DNA from: Anaerolineales bacterium | Lineage (GTDB): Bacteria; Chloroflexota; Anaerolineae; Anaerolineales; Villigracilaceae | Reading direction: 5' to 3' | DNA length: 64,000 nucleotides | Assembly: GCA_020634895.1 (NCBI GenBank) | Contig: JACKAV010000002.1 | Coordinates: 420,899 to 484,898 of the forward strand | Part shown: positions 1 to 7,472 of the stretch, in pieces | How positions within the stretch are numbered: position 1 is the stretch's first letter | How the letters are laid out: each line of letters begins with the position of its first letter | Position numbers and translations under genes: made by a program | The notes under the pieces: model-generated | Told to the model about the DNA's origin: nothing | Seen by the model: the letters and a program-made list of their open reading frames with translations, nothing else | The model's database searches: none

Positions 1-568
1 GGATTTCTTGAAAGCGTTCGAACTGCCGTTTTGCAGTGACAACATGATCGGGCAAGCCGTCGAATTTTACAAGTTCAGAATTGGCGAGATGCGAATAAAT
101 ACCTTCAATCTCTATGTGGCTACACGCAGACGACTTGAGGATAAATTCTTCTGCTTCATAATGATGTACGCCGACACGTTCCATGCCGGTATCGAGTTTT
201 AGATGAACGTTGAGTCGCTTTCGGGTGGATTCAGCCAACTGGTCAGCAGCCAGCAATAAGTCCAGAGATGAGGCGGTCAATGTCAGGTCATGTTCAAAGA
301 AAAGCGGAAGCTGGTCAATGAAAATCCCGCCTGCAACTAGAATCGGTTTTTGAATCCCCAACTGACGGAGATAAACGCCCTCCTCCACCAGGGCAACGCC
401 GAACATATCAACATAGGGTTCGATGAACGGCGCGACCCCGTCGATGCCGTGACCGTAAGCGTTGGCTTTGACCATCGGCATCACTTTGGCTGGCGCAACA
501 TAGGCGCGGATGGCTTCGATATTTTGTTTGAGTTGGTTGAGATTTACTTCAAGATAGGTTGGGCGCAT
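1..568 (-). CDS. alr: alanine racemase, N-terminal part (runs off the window)
   Basis: Converts L-alanine to D-alanine with pyridoxal phosphate for peptidoglycan synthesis. Translating the reverse strand from the ATG at 568 gives 189 codons that begin MRPTYLEVNL and carry the PLP-lysine motif VKANAYGHG near residue 38, followed by the start of the TIM-barrel domain (EEGVYLRQLGI, HLKLDTGMERVG). About the first half of a usual 370-residue protein is present; the rest lies beyond base 1. It starts 12 bases after the stop of the upstream GNAT gene on the same strand, so the two are probably cotranscribed. Seen: PLP motif and fold signature. Alternative: a serine/alanine racemase of the same fold; the catalytic C-terminal Tyr cannot be checked here. 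Confidence 0.9.
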   Translation of the reverse strand, partial: MRPTYLEVNLNQLKQNIEAIRAYVAPAKVMPMVKANAYGHGIDGVAPFIEPYVDMFGVALVEEGVYLRQLGIQKPILVAGGIFIDQLPLFFEHDLTLTASSLDLLLAADQLAESTRKRLNVHLKLDTGMERVGVHHYEAEEFILKSSACSHIEIEGIYSHLANSELVKFDGLPDHVVTAKRQFERFQEI

Positions 569-580
569 TCGGCTATTCTA

Positions 581-1024
581 TCATCCGCGATGCCAGTGAT
601 ATTCGACATCCGGCTCGGATTCGGGCGGAGGGCTGACGCCGAATTTCGTGACGACGAAACCGTGCTTTTCATAAAACGGACGGGACATTTTGTTCGCCTG
701 ATCGGTAACAAGCCAAAGGTGATCCGGTGAAAGAGATCGGGCATATTCGATCAATGCCGTGCCGATGCCGCGGCGGTGAAAATTTACATCGACATAGAGA
801 CGGTCAATATAATCATTCTGCATTGCAAGCAGTCCAACAGGAACGTCGTCAAGTTCATAGACCCACATTTTATTTTCAGGAATCACCACATTTTTGAAAT
901 ATTCTCGGGCACTTTGAATCTCATACCCCATGCGCTGACATAGTTCCGGCTCGGCGGCTTGAACCGCATGGAACCAAAATTCGACGACGGTCTCAAAATC
1001 TTCTTCACGATAAGGGCGGATCAT
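581..1024 (-). CDS. GNAT-family N-acetyltransferase
   Basis: A 147-residue single-domain acetyltransferase of the GNAT fold, transferring an acetyl group from acetyl-CoA to an unknown amine. The acetyl-CoA pyrophosphate-binding motif A is visible as RRGIGT at residues 84-89, preceded by the beta-4 strand IDRLYVDVNF; the C-terminal FYEKHGF is the usual motif B. Length is normal for a stand-alone GNAT. It lies directly upstream of alanine racemase on the same strand, a spacing that suggests one transcript, but this does not reveal the substrate. The start has an upstream AGGAGAG-like ribosome site. Confidence 0.85.
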   Translation of the reverse strand: MIRPYREEDFETVVEFWFHAVQAAEPELCQRMGYEIQSAREYFKNVVIPENKMWVYELDDVPVGLLAMQNDYIDRLYVDVNFHRRGIGTALIEYARSLSPDHLWLVTDQANKMSRPFYEKHGFVVTKFGVSPPPESEPDVEYHWHRG

Positions 1025-1071
1025 TTTCTCTCCTAAAATAACTTCAGTAATGAATAAAGAATATTTTCAAA

Positions 1072-1145
1072 ATTCACCACAGATCAAGAGGCGGATTTCT
1101 TCAAAAACAATCTCCATCCTGTTCATCAGTGTGTATCTGCGGTTA
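1072..1145 (-). repeat. degenerate dispersed intergenic repeat (CCGCAGAT/TGATGAACA type)
   Basis: On the minus strand this stretch reads AACCGCAGATACACACTGAT followed by GAACAGGAT and ends in CTGTGGTGAA. From memory, such CCGCAGAT...GATGAACA strings recur between genes in many environmental bacteria. It does not encode anything I can recognise. A second repeat of this general style lies at 1738-1815 on the other side of the DUF1761 gene. Confidence 0.35.
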
Positions 1146-1172
1146 AAAAAAGCGGACGGTTTTACCGTCCGC
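1144..1172 (-). terminator. rho-independent terminator after DUF1761 gene
   Basis: A perfect 9-bp stem (GCGGACGGT with ACCGTCCGC, 1152-1160 and 1164-1172) with a 3-base loop. In the minus direction it is followed by a run of seven T. It sits 21 bases past the stop of the DUF1761 gene. Confidence 0.85.
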
Positions 1173-1193
1173 CAATTTTACTTGTATTTGACT

Positions 1194-1604
1194 CTAATGC
1201 CACACTGCCAGCAACGCGCCAAAGATGACGAAGTTAACGAGATGGTTTCCGATCTCGATCGCCCAGATCTTCAAGCCGTGCCCGGCAAAAAGTTTATTGA
1301 CCAGATAAGTCGGCGCGATAAAACCGAACCAAAGCATGAAACCCGTCATTGCGCCGGAAGCGATGGTGGTGCTGTTCATCGCTTTTACCATGAACGCCAT
1401 GGCAACCGCCTGAACAAATGACGCGAGCACGGTCAGCCCCCAGGTCATGCCCATATTTTCCATGCCGGGCTGCTCGCGCCCGCCGCCAACCACCTTCCAC
1501 CACATTGGGAAAAAGGTTTTGGGGTTGTACCAGATCGATCCGCTGATCATACTGATGACAACACAAACAATTACAGCCAGCCAATTTATAGTGCTAAAGT
1601 CCAT
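1194..1604 (-). CDS. DUF1761 family membrane protein
   Basis: A 136-residue integral membrane protein with four predicted helices (about residues 7-25, 55-75, 82-100, 114-134). The opening NWLAVIVCVV...GSIWYNP is the hallmark of DUF1761 proteins, whose function is unknown. The gene has its own well-formed promoter (1655-1683) and its own terminator (1144-1172), so it is monocistronic. An AAAGGAG ribosome site precedes the ATG. A strong hairpin lies between promoter and ribosome site. Confidence 0.8.
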   Translation of the reverse strand: MDFSTINWLAVIVCVVISMISGSIWYNPKTFFPMWWKVVGGGREQPGMENMGMTWGLTVLASFVQAVAMAFMVKAMNSTTIASGAMTGFMLWFGFIAPTYLVNKLFAGHGLKIWAIEIGNHLVNFVIFGALLAVWH

Positions 1605-1621
1605 CTCAATCTCCTTTGGGT

Positions 1622-1653
1622 AAATGATGACCGGCGCACGCCGGTCATCATTT
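1622..1653 (-). other. 15-bp hairpin in the leader of the DUF1761 gene
   Basis: AAATGATGACCGGCG (1622-1636) is perfectly inverted at 1639-1653 with only CA between. On the minus strand it begins at or next to the expected transcription start of the promoter at 1655-1683 and ends about ten bases before the AAAGGAG ribosome site. No U-tract follows, so it is not a standard terminator. It could be an mRNA 5' stabiliser or a protein-binding palindrome. Confidence 0.6.
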
Positions 1654-1654
1654 A

Positions 1655-1683
1655 ATTATAATAGAATTTTTGTTCTATTTCAA
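1655..1683 (-). promoter_or_regulatory. sigma-70 type promoter with internal inverted repeat
   Basis: On the minus strand TTGAAA (1678-1683) and TATAAT (1655-1660) are separated by exactly 17 bases. The spacer region contains an inverted repeat AATAGAA-N6-TTCTATT (1660-1679), a plausible operator. It drives the DUF1761 gene. Confidence 0.75.
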
Positions 1684-1737
1684 TGGGGAATTTTAGTGGA
1701 GCGCCTACATTCGGAAGGGATGTAGCAGATATTCACC

Positions 1738-1815
1738 AAAGAGAGTCAACTCTGTTTCCTCCATGACCTCTGTGTTCTCTGTGTTCTCTGTGTTCTCTGT
1801 GGTGAAGAATAACTT
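1738..1815. repeat. tandem 9-bp repeat within a dispersed CACAGAGAACACAGAG-type element
   Basis: Four 9-bp units CTCTGTGTT (last one CTCTGTGGT) occupy 1768-1803. Read on the minus strand the element runs TTCACCACAGAGAACACAGA and on to GAGGTCATGGAGG, a form I recall as a widespread intergenic repeat of environmental bacteria. No protein is encoded. Confidence 0.6.
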
Positions 1816-1860
1816 TGTCCACCATGATGGGAACCCCAATTTTAGCAAGCCGATTGAAAC

Positions 1861-2601
1861 CTATGGCATGAATCCGCCGTTGGACAAAATATCATGAACT
1901 GACTGAAATTCATCGACCTGTTGCTGGGTTACGGTACCCGCTTCTACAAGCGCGGCAAGCGCAGCGGATTCGCGTTCGCTTGTATTGCCCTGACTTGTAT
2001 CGGTCAGCATGTAGTTCTCCAATTCGGTATGGACCAATCGGAACACATCCGCCTGTTCCTGTGTGATGGCGCCTTGATTCACCGCATCAGTCAGCATGGC
2101 ATCCTGCTGCGCTGCCTGCATCTGGTTAACCTGCGTCATATTCCCCTGCCCCATCGCGCGGACGTATGCGATCACATCCCAAATTTGCTGTTCAGTTAAC
2201 ACATCCTTCCATGCAGGCATGGCGGTTCCAAAAGGCGTACCGCCTTCGCTGACGCGGTAAAAGACAAGGTCATCCGCCAGCATTTGAGTAGTGTGCGCGA
2301 TTTGAGCAGGAGCCGGGTCAAGCGCCGCTCCGGCAGGACCATCGCCCAAGCCCGTCTCACCGTGGCAGGTGGCGCAATTCGTTGTGTATATCTCAGCGCC
2401 GTCCGCGAGAGCATCACCAGTAACAACCGGCGCAGTTTTGCCCGCGTACTCCGCGGGAACTTGCACATGATGGCGCATCATCATTCCCGAATTCCCACCG
2501 CCCATCATGCCGGGACCTTCTCCTCCCATTATGGTAGTTGAATCTTGCGCCCCGCATGCCGCCAACAGGGACGCCAGAAGAATGATCAAATACTTTTTCA
2601 T
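1861..2601 (-). CDS. c-type cytochrome lipoprotein with C-terminal helical repeats
   Basis: A 246-residue exported class-I cytochrome c. The start at 2601 (MKKYLIILL) is chosen over an upstream in-frame start because AAAGGG lies correctly before it and a signal peptide with lipobox LAAC (Cys16) follows at once. A Gly/Met-rich stretch covers residues 25-42. Heme c attaches at CATCH (76-80), with Met128 in GTAMPAW as likely sixth ligand. After the cytochrome domain come two similar helical units of about 30 residues, each with an I/V-TQxQxDxFxxVH core. It probably carries electrons at the outer face of the membrane; the oxidase genes at 21-28 kb are a possible partner. The role of the Met-rich and repeat parts is unknown. 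Confidence 0.85.
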   Translation of the reverse strand: MKKYLIILLASLLAACGAQDSTTIMGGEGPGMMGGGNSGMMMRHHVQVPAEYAGKTAPVVTGDALADGAEIYTTNCATCHGETGLGDGPAGAALDPAPAQIAHTTQMLADDLVFYRVSEGGTPFGTAMPAWKDVLTEQQIWDVIAYVRAMGQGNMTQVNQMQAAQQDAMLTDAVNQGAITQEQADVFRLVHTELENYMLTDTSQGNTSERESAALAALVEAGTVTQQQVDEFQSVHDILSNGGFMP

Positions 2602-2677
2602 ACTTACCCTTTCAAATATATGGATTTTCAATACGACGGGAGTTTAACACTGCTTACATTGAGGTACATAAAGATTG

Positions 2678-2699
2678 TGTAAAGCATTTACATTGTAAA
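2678..2699. promoter_or_regulatory. triple alternating TGTAAA/TTTACA operator candidate
   Basis: The plus strand carries TGTAAA-GCA-TTTACA-T-TGTAAA, that is three half sites in alternating orientation giving two overlapping palindromes. It lies about 80 bases upstream of the cytochrome c lipoprotein start. The binding protein is not identifiable from the sequence. Confidence 0.5.
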
Positions 2700-2766
2700 C
2701 ACCCCAATTCAATATGTGACAACGCTAAACGGATTGCTAATTCTCCTTCTATAAAACATTATTACC

Positions 2767-2800
2767 AACAAAAATAGGAGAAGCTTTCAGCCTCTCCTAT
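2767..2800 (-). terminator. terminator of the cystathionine beta-synthase gene
   Basis: Stem ATAGGAGA (2774-2781) with TCTCCTAT (2793-2800); in the minus direction five T follow. It lies 24 bases past the stop codon. Confidence 0.75.
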
Positions 2801-2823
2801 AATTTGCTCTTGCTTACAGCGGC

Positions 2824-4236
2824 TTATATCTTCCCAGCCACGTAATCCAGCACGTCGATCTTGGTGAGGATACCTACCGGCTTTCCGCCTTCCACAATGA
2901 TGAGCGCATACCCGGCGGTGAGTGACGGCATGGCTTCTTCGAGCGGAGTTTCCGGCGGGAAGACCGCGCCTGCATCCTGTACAAGTGAGTCGATTGACTC
3001 GTCGTTGTTATGTTCGTGCTTCTCAAGCATGTGATTGAGCAGGTCCACTTCTTCGATGAGCCCGACCAGCATCCCGTCCGCGCCGACGACGGGCATTTGC
3101 GAGATGGCGTTCTGGTGCATCATGGTAACGACCTTGCGGATCGAGTCACCCACCTTCGCGGTGGATAAAGCCTTGTTTGGCTTCGCAATCAAAAGGTCGC
3201 CCAGAGCCGTCTCTCCGAATTCCATCGAGAGGAAGCCGAATTCGCGCATCCATTTATCATCATAGAATTTGGATAGATAACGCGAACCCGAATCAGGCAG
3301 AATAACCACGGGCAGACGGTCAGCACTCAGCTTTTTGCAATATTTCATGGCGCCTGCAATCGCCGAACCGGAAGAGCCGCCCGCAAAGATACCCTCCTGC
3401 CGCACGAGTTGACGCGCCCACAAAAACGATTCGCGGTCGCCTGCACGTTCGATGGCATCCACAACGGTGATATCCATTGTGGACGGCAAAAAGTCTTCGC
3501 CGATGCCTTCGACCTTGTATGTTTTCGGGTACGCGCCGGGCGGAATGACGCCGTTGTTCTGCCAAATTTCCGTCAGGATCGAGCCTTCGATATCAACGCC
3601 AACGATGGTGATGTTCGGATTTTTCTCTTTGAGGTAGCGTCCCACGCCGGTGATTGTTCCGCCGGTGCCAATGCCGATGATCACGTCGGTCACTTTTCCT
3701 TCGGTCTGTTCCCAAATTTCGGGACCAGTCGTCACCAAATGAGTCTGCGGGTTATCAGGGTTATGGTATTGATTTGCCAGAATCGCATTGGGAACTTCAC
3801 GCGCAAATTTCTTTGCAACTTCATAATAAGAACGCGGGTCGCCGGGACCGGCTTCAGTAGGAGTGATAACGACCTTCGCACCGTACGCCCGCAAAAGCAG
3901 GATCTTTTCCTTGCTCATCTTTTCGGGCATGACAAAAATGGTCTTGTATCCCTTCAACGCGGCGGCGATGGCGAGACCCACTCCCGTATTACCCGATGTC
4001 GCTTCGACAATGGTGCCGCCGGGTTTGAGCTCACCACGCTTCTCTGCCTGTTCGACAATATTCGCCCCCACCCGATCTTTGACCGAGCCGCCGGGATTCA
4101 TGAATTCCAATTTGGCATACAAGGGTACGGGCAGGTCCTTGCCGATCCGCTCCAGCCGCACGAGCGGAGTGTTCCCCATTGCGCCCAACAAATTATTAAA
4201 GACTCTTCTTTCCTTTGACTCAGGCAATACGATCAT
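2824..4236 (-). CDS. cystathionine beta-synthase (PLP domain plus CBS pair)
   Basis: A 470-residue fold-type-II PLP enzyme that condenses serine with homocysteine (or acts as a cysteine synthase) in transsulfuration. The PLP lysine is Lys53 in GGSVKDR; the substrate loop ATSGNTG and the phosphate-binding GTGGTITG are present. Residues about 340-470 form a tandem CBS (Bateman) module, the usual regulatory part of full-length CBS enzymes. The start follows an AAAGGAGAG ribosome site. It is flanked by terminators on both sides and appears monocistronic, with a TATAAT box at 4314-4319 on the minus strand but no clear -35. An O-acetylserine sulfhydrylase with CBS domains is the main alternative. 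Confidence 0.92.
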   Translation of the reverse strand: MIVLPESKERRVFNNLLGAMGNTPLVRLERIGKDLPVPLYAKLEFMNPGGSVKDRVGANIVEQAEKRGELKPGGTIVEATSGNTGVGLAIAAALKGYKTIFVMPEKMSKEKILLLRAYGAKVVITPTEAGPGDPRSYYEVAKKFAREVPNAILANQYHNPDNPQTHLVTTGPEIWEQTEGKVTDVIIGIGTGGTITGVGRYLKEKNPNITIVGVDIEGSILTEIWQNNGVIPPGAYPKTYKVEGIGEDFLPSTMDITVVDAIERAGDRESFLWARQLVRQEGIFAGGSSGSAIAGAMKYCKKLSADRLPVVILPDSGSRYLSKFYDDKWMREFGFLSMEFGETALGDLLIAKPNKALSTAKVGDSIRKVVTMMHQNAISQMPVVGADGMLVGLIEEVDLLNHMLEKHEHNNDESIDSLVQDAGAVFPPETPLEEAMPSLTAGYALIIVEGGKPVGILTKIDVLDYVAGKI

Positions 4237-4330
4237 TCTCTCTCCTTTGGTTTGGGTTTGAACTAAATCGCCGAACTATCTCTAATCATTTGCGTTTTCA
4301 ATCTCGATACCCCATTATATAACAACAAAA

Positions 4331-4361
4331 AAAGCGGCTGCCATATCGGGCAGCCGCTTTT
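4331..4361 (-). terminator. terminator of the small secreted-protein gene
   Basis: A perfect 12-bp stem, AAGCGGCTGCC core at 4331-4342 paired with 4349-4360, flanked by A and T runs so that it can act on either strand. It follows the minus-strand gene ending at 4376 and lies upstream of the cystathionine beta-synthase start. Confidence 0.85.
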
Positions 4362-4375
4362 ATGTCAAGCAAGGC

Positions 4376-4792
4376 TTACTGAATAGAGAAATTGACAGTG
4401 CTGTTCAACGTGCCATTGAAGTAAATTTCAGCCTTGTACGTACCGGAGGGCCAGCCGTCTGATGGCGGTTCAAAATAGAAGTAGATGGTGCCGTTGAAAT
4501 TGTCATTCTCCACATTGACTTGCGCTTCGTCGATGAAGTAGTTCGGGTCGTAGCCGGGGACGTTCACCGCGTACCAGCGGGAGACAACCTGATTCCCAGC
4601 CGCCCCGTTTGCAAGATTGCCAACGACATAAACAGTATCAAAAGCGCCAAACGTTGTGGATGGCTGGTTCCCATCGGAATCACGGGCAGAGCGCATGTTC
4701 GAGAGAGACGGCTCGCCGCCCACTGCGCAGGCAAGCTGCGCGGCAATAACAACAACTACAGCAAAAAGGATGGATAATTTTTTGGCATTCAT
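4376..4792 (-). CDS. small exported protein of unknown function
   Basis: A 138-residue exported protein that I do not recognise. The start at 4792 (MNAKKLSIL) follows AAGGAG at good distance; an in-frame ATG further upstream lacks such a site. A hydrophobic signal segment spans residues 5-20 and ends ACAV, which may be a lipobox although the residue at -3 is Gln. The remaining 110 residues are rich in aromatic and beta-forming residues with Asn-rich turns, compatible with one immunoglobulin-like beta-sandwich. It has a TATAAT box at 4846-4851 and its own terminator. Confidence 0.6.
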   Translation of the reverse strand: MNAKKLSILFAVVVVIAAQLACAVGGEPSLSNMRSARDSDGNQPSTTFGAFDTVYVVGNLANGAAGNQVVSRWYAVNVPGYDPNYFIDEAQVNVENDNFNGTIYFYFEPPSDGWPSGTYKAEIYFNGTLNSTVNFSIQ

Positions 4793-4885
4793 TTTGGCAT
4801 TCTCCTTATATGAATTTGGCGGGAAGCCTTCCGCCAATGGTCGACATTATACAATGGCATCAAAAAATCACCTGACCTAAATGTA

Positions 4886-5605
4886 CTATTGCACCTCGAT
4901 GTATATCCGCTTATTGATCGCGCCCTTGCTTTTATATTCAACCACTTTGATCTTGCCCACCTCGGAGGTGTTTTTCACATGGGTGCCGCCGTCGGCTTGC
5001 AGGTCCAGCCCGACAATTTCGACGGTGCGGACTTGCATGATTCCCTCAGGGAGCAGATTGATCTTGGTGCGGATCAAATCCGGGATTTGGAACGCCTCTT
5101 CCCTCGGGAGGATGTTGACGCGAATCTCATGGTTTTTCACCACCTCGGCATTGACCTTGTCCTCGATCTCGCGGACGAGTTCTCCGCGCATCGTTTCGAA
5201 TTCGAAGTCCATGCGTCCTTTGAGCGGTTCCATGTCGCCGCCGGTGACCTTCGCGCCGTAATCGCGGTACACCGTTCCGCACAGGACGTGCAGAGCGGTA
5301 TGAGTGCGCATCAGCTTGTATCGCCGCACCCAGTCCAAAGTCCCGTTCGAGGCGGCACCGGGCGCGGGCAAAGGCTCGGTCCCGCCGAGAAAGTGCAGGA
5401 CGTCGTCGCCCTGTTTTTTCACCTTTTCCACGGGAAATTGAACGCCGCCAATTTCGAGGGTTCCAAAATCACATGGCTGCCCGCCCCCGCCGGGATAAAA
5501 CGCGGTACGGTCGAGGACGACCGCGCGAGATTCCGCGTTGACGGACTGCACTGTTGCGGAAAACTCTTTGAGATACGAATCGGTTTGATATAGAAGCTCG
5601 GTCAT
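4886..5605 (-). CDS. alanyl-tRNA editing hydrolase (AlaX type)
   Basis: A 239-residue free-standing editing domain that hydrolyses mischarged Ser- or Gly-tRNA(Ala). The N-terminal part resembles the AlaRS linker region with the AFYPGGGGQPCD motif. The zinc site appears as HTALH (first two His) and DGGTHVKNT, where Asp stands where AlaRS has Cys; this replacement is, as I recall, common in AlaX proteins. The ATG at 5605 is preferred to an in-frame TTG two codons earlier. It faces the ABC cassette divergently with about 180 bases between. Confidence 0.88.
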   Translation of the reverse strand: MTELLYQTDSYLKEFSATVQSVNAESRAVVLDRTAFYPGGGGQPCDFGTLEIGGVQFPVEKVKKQGDDVLHFLGGTEPLPAPGAASNGTLDWVRRYKLMRTHTALHVLCGTVYRDYGAKVTGGDMEPLKGRMDFEFETMRGELVREIEDKVNAEVVKNHEIRVNILPREEAFQIPDLIRTKINLLPEGIMQVRTVEIVGLDLQADGGTHVKNTSEVGKIKVVEYKSKGAINKRIYIEVQ

Positions 5606-5666
5606 GGTCAAAATTATATCCGATGGGGTTGCAAAATTAGGATTGGATTAGAAGTCAGAGACGTGC

Positions 5667-5696
5667 TTGACTTTGGTCTTTCATATATTGTATAGT
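5667..5696 (+). promoter_or_regulatory. promoter of the Gld-type ABC cassette
   Basis: TTGACT (5667-5672), an 18-base spacer and TATAGT (5691-5696). About 90 bases of leader precede the first gene. A 15-bp near-perfect palindrome AAAGGCA-C-TGCCTTT (5712-5726) lies just downstream of the expected start point and may be an operator. Confidence 0.7.
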
Positions 5697-5789
5697 AATC
5701 TGCGGTAATCTAAAGGCACTGCCTTTTGGCTGTGTCTTTTCTTTGCAATAATCCCATTTGAAATCAATAATTCACCGTGAGGAGAAGCA

Positions 5790-6713
5790 ATGATAAAGGT
5801 AAATGGTCTCACAAAAGACTATGGTGCGCGCCGCGCCGTGCATAATTTGAGCTTTGATGCTCAGCAGGGCGAAATTGTGGGCTTTTTAGGTCCAAATGGT
5901 GCGGGCAAAACCACCACGATGCGCATCCTAACCGGCTACATGCCGCCCACCGATGGCGAGGCGATCGTAGCCGGATATGATGTGGTGGAAGATTCGTTGG
6001 AAGTGCGCAAGCGGGTCGGCTACCTGCCGGAAACCGTTCCGCTGTATCACGATATGGCAGTGTTCGACTATCTGAAGTACATGGGCGAACTCCGTCATAT
6101 TCCGAACGTAGATGACCGCGTAGATGAGGTTTTGGATCAGGTTGGTCTGTACGAACGCGCGAACGGGTACATCGGAAACCTTTCCAAAGGTATGAAGCAG
6201 AGAGTGGGACTCGCCCAGGCGCTTCTGCACCGCCCCGAGGTGTTGATCCTCGACGAGCCGACGATCGGTCTCGACCCGGGGCAGGTCGTGGAAGTCCGCC
6301 AGTTGATCCGCGAGATCGGCAAGGAGCGCACTGTGCTCCTCTCCACCCATCTGCTCAATGAGGCGCAAAACCTCTGCGACCGGGTGCTCATCATCAACAA
6401 GGGCAAGATCGTCGCGGAAGATACCACCGAGAACCTGCAAGCCCGTCTGCTCGGCGCGGAACGTGTGGTCGTCCGCGTACGCGGCGAATCGGACGAACTC
6501 GCCGATACCATCAAGAGCGTCAAAGGCGTGCGCAAAGTGGAAGCACGTGAAGACGGCGGAGTGGAATTTGAATTTGCCTCCGGCAAAGACCTCCGCCCGG
6601 AAGTTGCCAAACAGGTCATCAAGGACGGTTACGACCTGCTCGAACTTCGTCCGCTTGGAATGAGCCTGGAAGAGATCTTCCTCGAACTCACCAACAGCGA
6701 AGGGAAAAAATAA
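5790..6713 (+). CDS. ABC transporter ATP-binding protein (GldA/NatA type)
   Basis: A 307-residue ABC ATPase. Walker A is GPNGAGKTT near residue 34, the signature is LSKGMKQR near 133, and Walker B is VLILDEPT near 150; the switch His is in LLSTHL. The roughly 90-residue C-terminal extension with a VRVRGE...VEFEF beta fold is typical of the ABC-2 exporters related to GldA. GGAGAAG precedes the ATG. It is the first gene of a tight four-gene operon with the permease, the GldG-like protein and the DUF4340 protein. The transported substrate is unknown. Confidence 0.9.
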   Translation: MIKVNGLTKDYGARRAVHNLSFDAQQGEIVGFLGPNGAGKTTTMRILTGYMPPTDGEAIVAGYDVVEDSLEVRKRVGYLPETVPLYHDMAVFDYLKYMGELRHIPNVDDRVDEVLDQVGLYERANGYIGNLSKGMKQRVGLAQALLHRPEVLILDEPTIGLDPGQVVEVRQLIREIGKERTVLLSTHLLNEAQNLCDRVLIINKGKIVAEDTTENLQARLLGAERVVVRVRGESDELADTIKSVKGVRKVEAREDGGVEFEFASGKDLRPEVAKQVIKDGYDLLELRPLGMSLEEIFLELTNSEGKK

Positions 6714-6728
6714 GGCGAGGCTATTTCC

Positions 6729-7472
6729 ATGAAAAATATTTGGACCATCGCAAAACGCGAATTCGATAATTATTTCAGCGGACCGCTGGCATACGTTGTG
6801 ATGCTGGCTGTCCTTTTGCCTTTGGGCATTTACTTCAGCTTGATCCTTTTCTACACCAGCCAGCAGGCAGTTTTTGGCGGAGGCGGCGCACCGGACATCA
6901 CTCCCATGAACGGGTTGTTCGCCTTCCTTATGGTCTTCCTCAGCCCCGCGCTCACCATGCGTCTGCTTTCTGATGAAGCCCGCATGGGTACGCTTGAACT
7001 CTTGCTGACGGCTCCCGTGCGCGACTCGGAACTCGTCATTGGCAAATGGCTTGGTGCCATGCTTTTCATCCTAACCCTGCTTGGAATCACGTTGATCTAC
7101 CCCATTGTCCTGAACAACTTTGTTACACCGGGCATCGACTGGAGCGTCGTTCTCTCTTCGTATATCGGTTTGATCCTGCTTTGCGGAACCATGCTCGCTT
7201 TGGGCGTGGGCATCTCCGCGATCTTCTCAAACCAGTTCGCGGCGTTCTTCGTCACGTTGGGCTTGATCTTCTTCCTTTACTTTCTGGTCGGTCTGCCGGC
7301 GAACCTGCTCCCGCAGAGCGGCGACCTGCTCAATTATTTCAGCATCAATAATCACTTCACCCAGATGAACTCCGGCACGATCACACTTGGGGCGCTTACC
7401 TATTTCATCAGCCTCATCTCGTTCGGTTTGTTCGCCGGAACCACTGCAATTGAAATTCGGAGATGGCGCTAA
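6729..7472 (+). CDS. ABC-2 type permease (GldF-like)
   Basis: A 247-residue integral membrane permease with about six helices. The amphipathic start MKNIWTIAKREFDNYFSGPLAYV and the LLSDEARMGTLELLLTAPV loop are typical of ABC-2/GldF permeases. It sits 15 bases behind the ATPase gene, and its TAA stop overlaps the ATG of the next gene, indicating translational coupling. It should form the membrane channel with the ATPase and the GldG-like subunit. Confidence 0.88.
   Translation: MKNIWTIAKREFDNYFSGPLAYVVMLAVLLPLGIYFSLILFYTSQQAVFGGGGAPDITPMNGLFAFLMVFLSPALTMRLLSDEARMGTLELLLTAPVRDSELVIGKWLGAMLFILTLLGITLIYPIVLNNFVTPGIDWSVVLSSYIGLILLCGTMLALGVGISAIFSNQFAAFFVTLGLIFFLYFLVGLPANLLPQSGDLLNYFSINNHFTQMNSGTITLGALTYFISLISFGLFAGTTAIEIRRWR

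Noticed and set aside
1768..1803. Short tandem repeats as a CRISPR array
   Set aside because: Units are 9 bp and adjoin without spacers; no cas genes are nearby.
3409..4218. Open frame of 269 codons on the plus strand
   Set aside because: Antisense shadow of the cystathionine beta-synthase gene.
4889..5593. Open frame of 234 codons on the plus strand
   Set aside because: Mirror of the AlaX gene in the complementary frame; composition and motifs support only the minus-strand gene.
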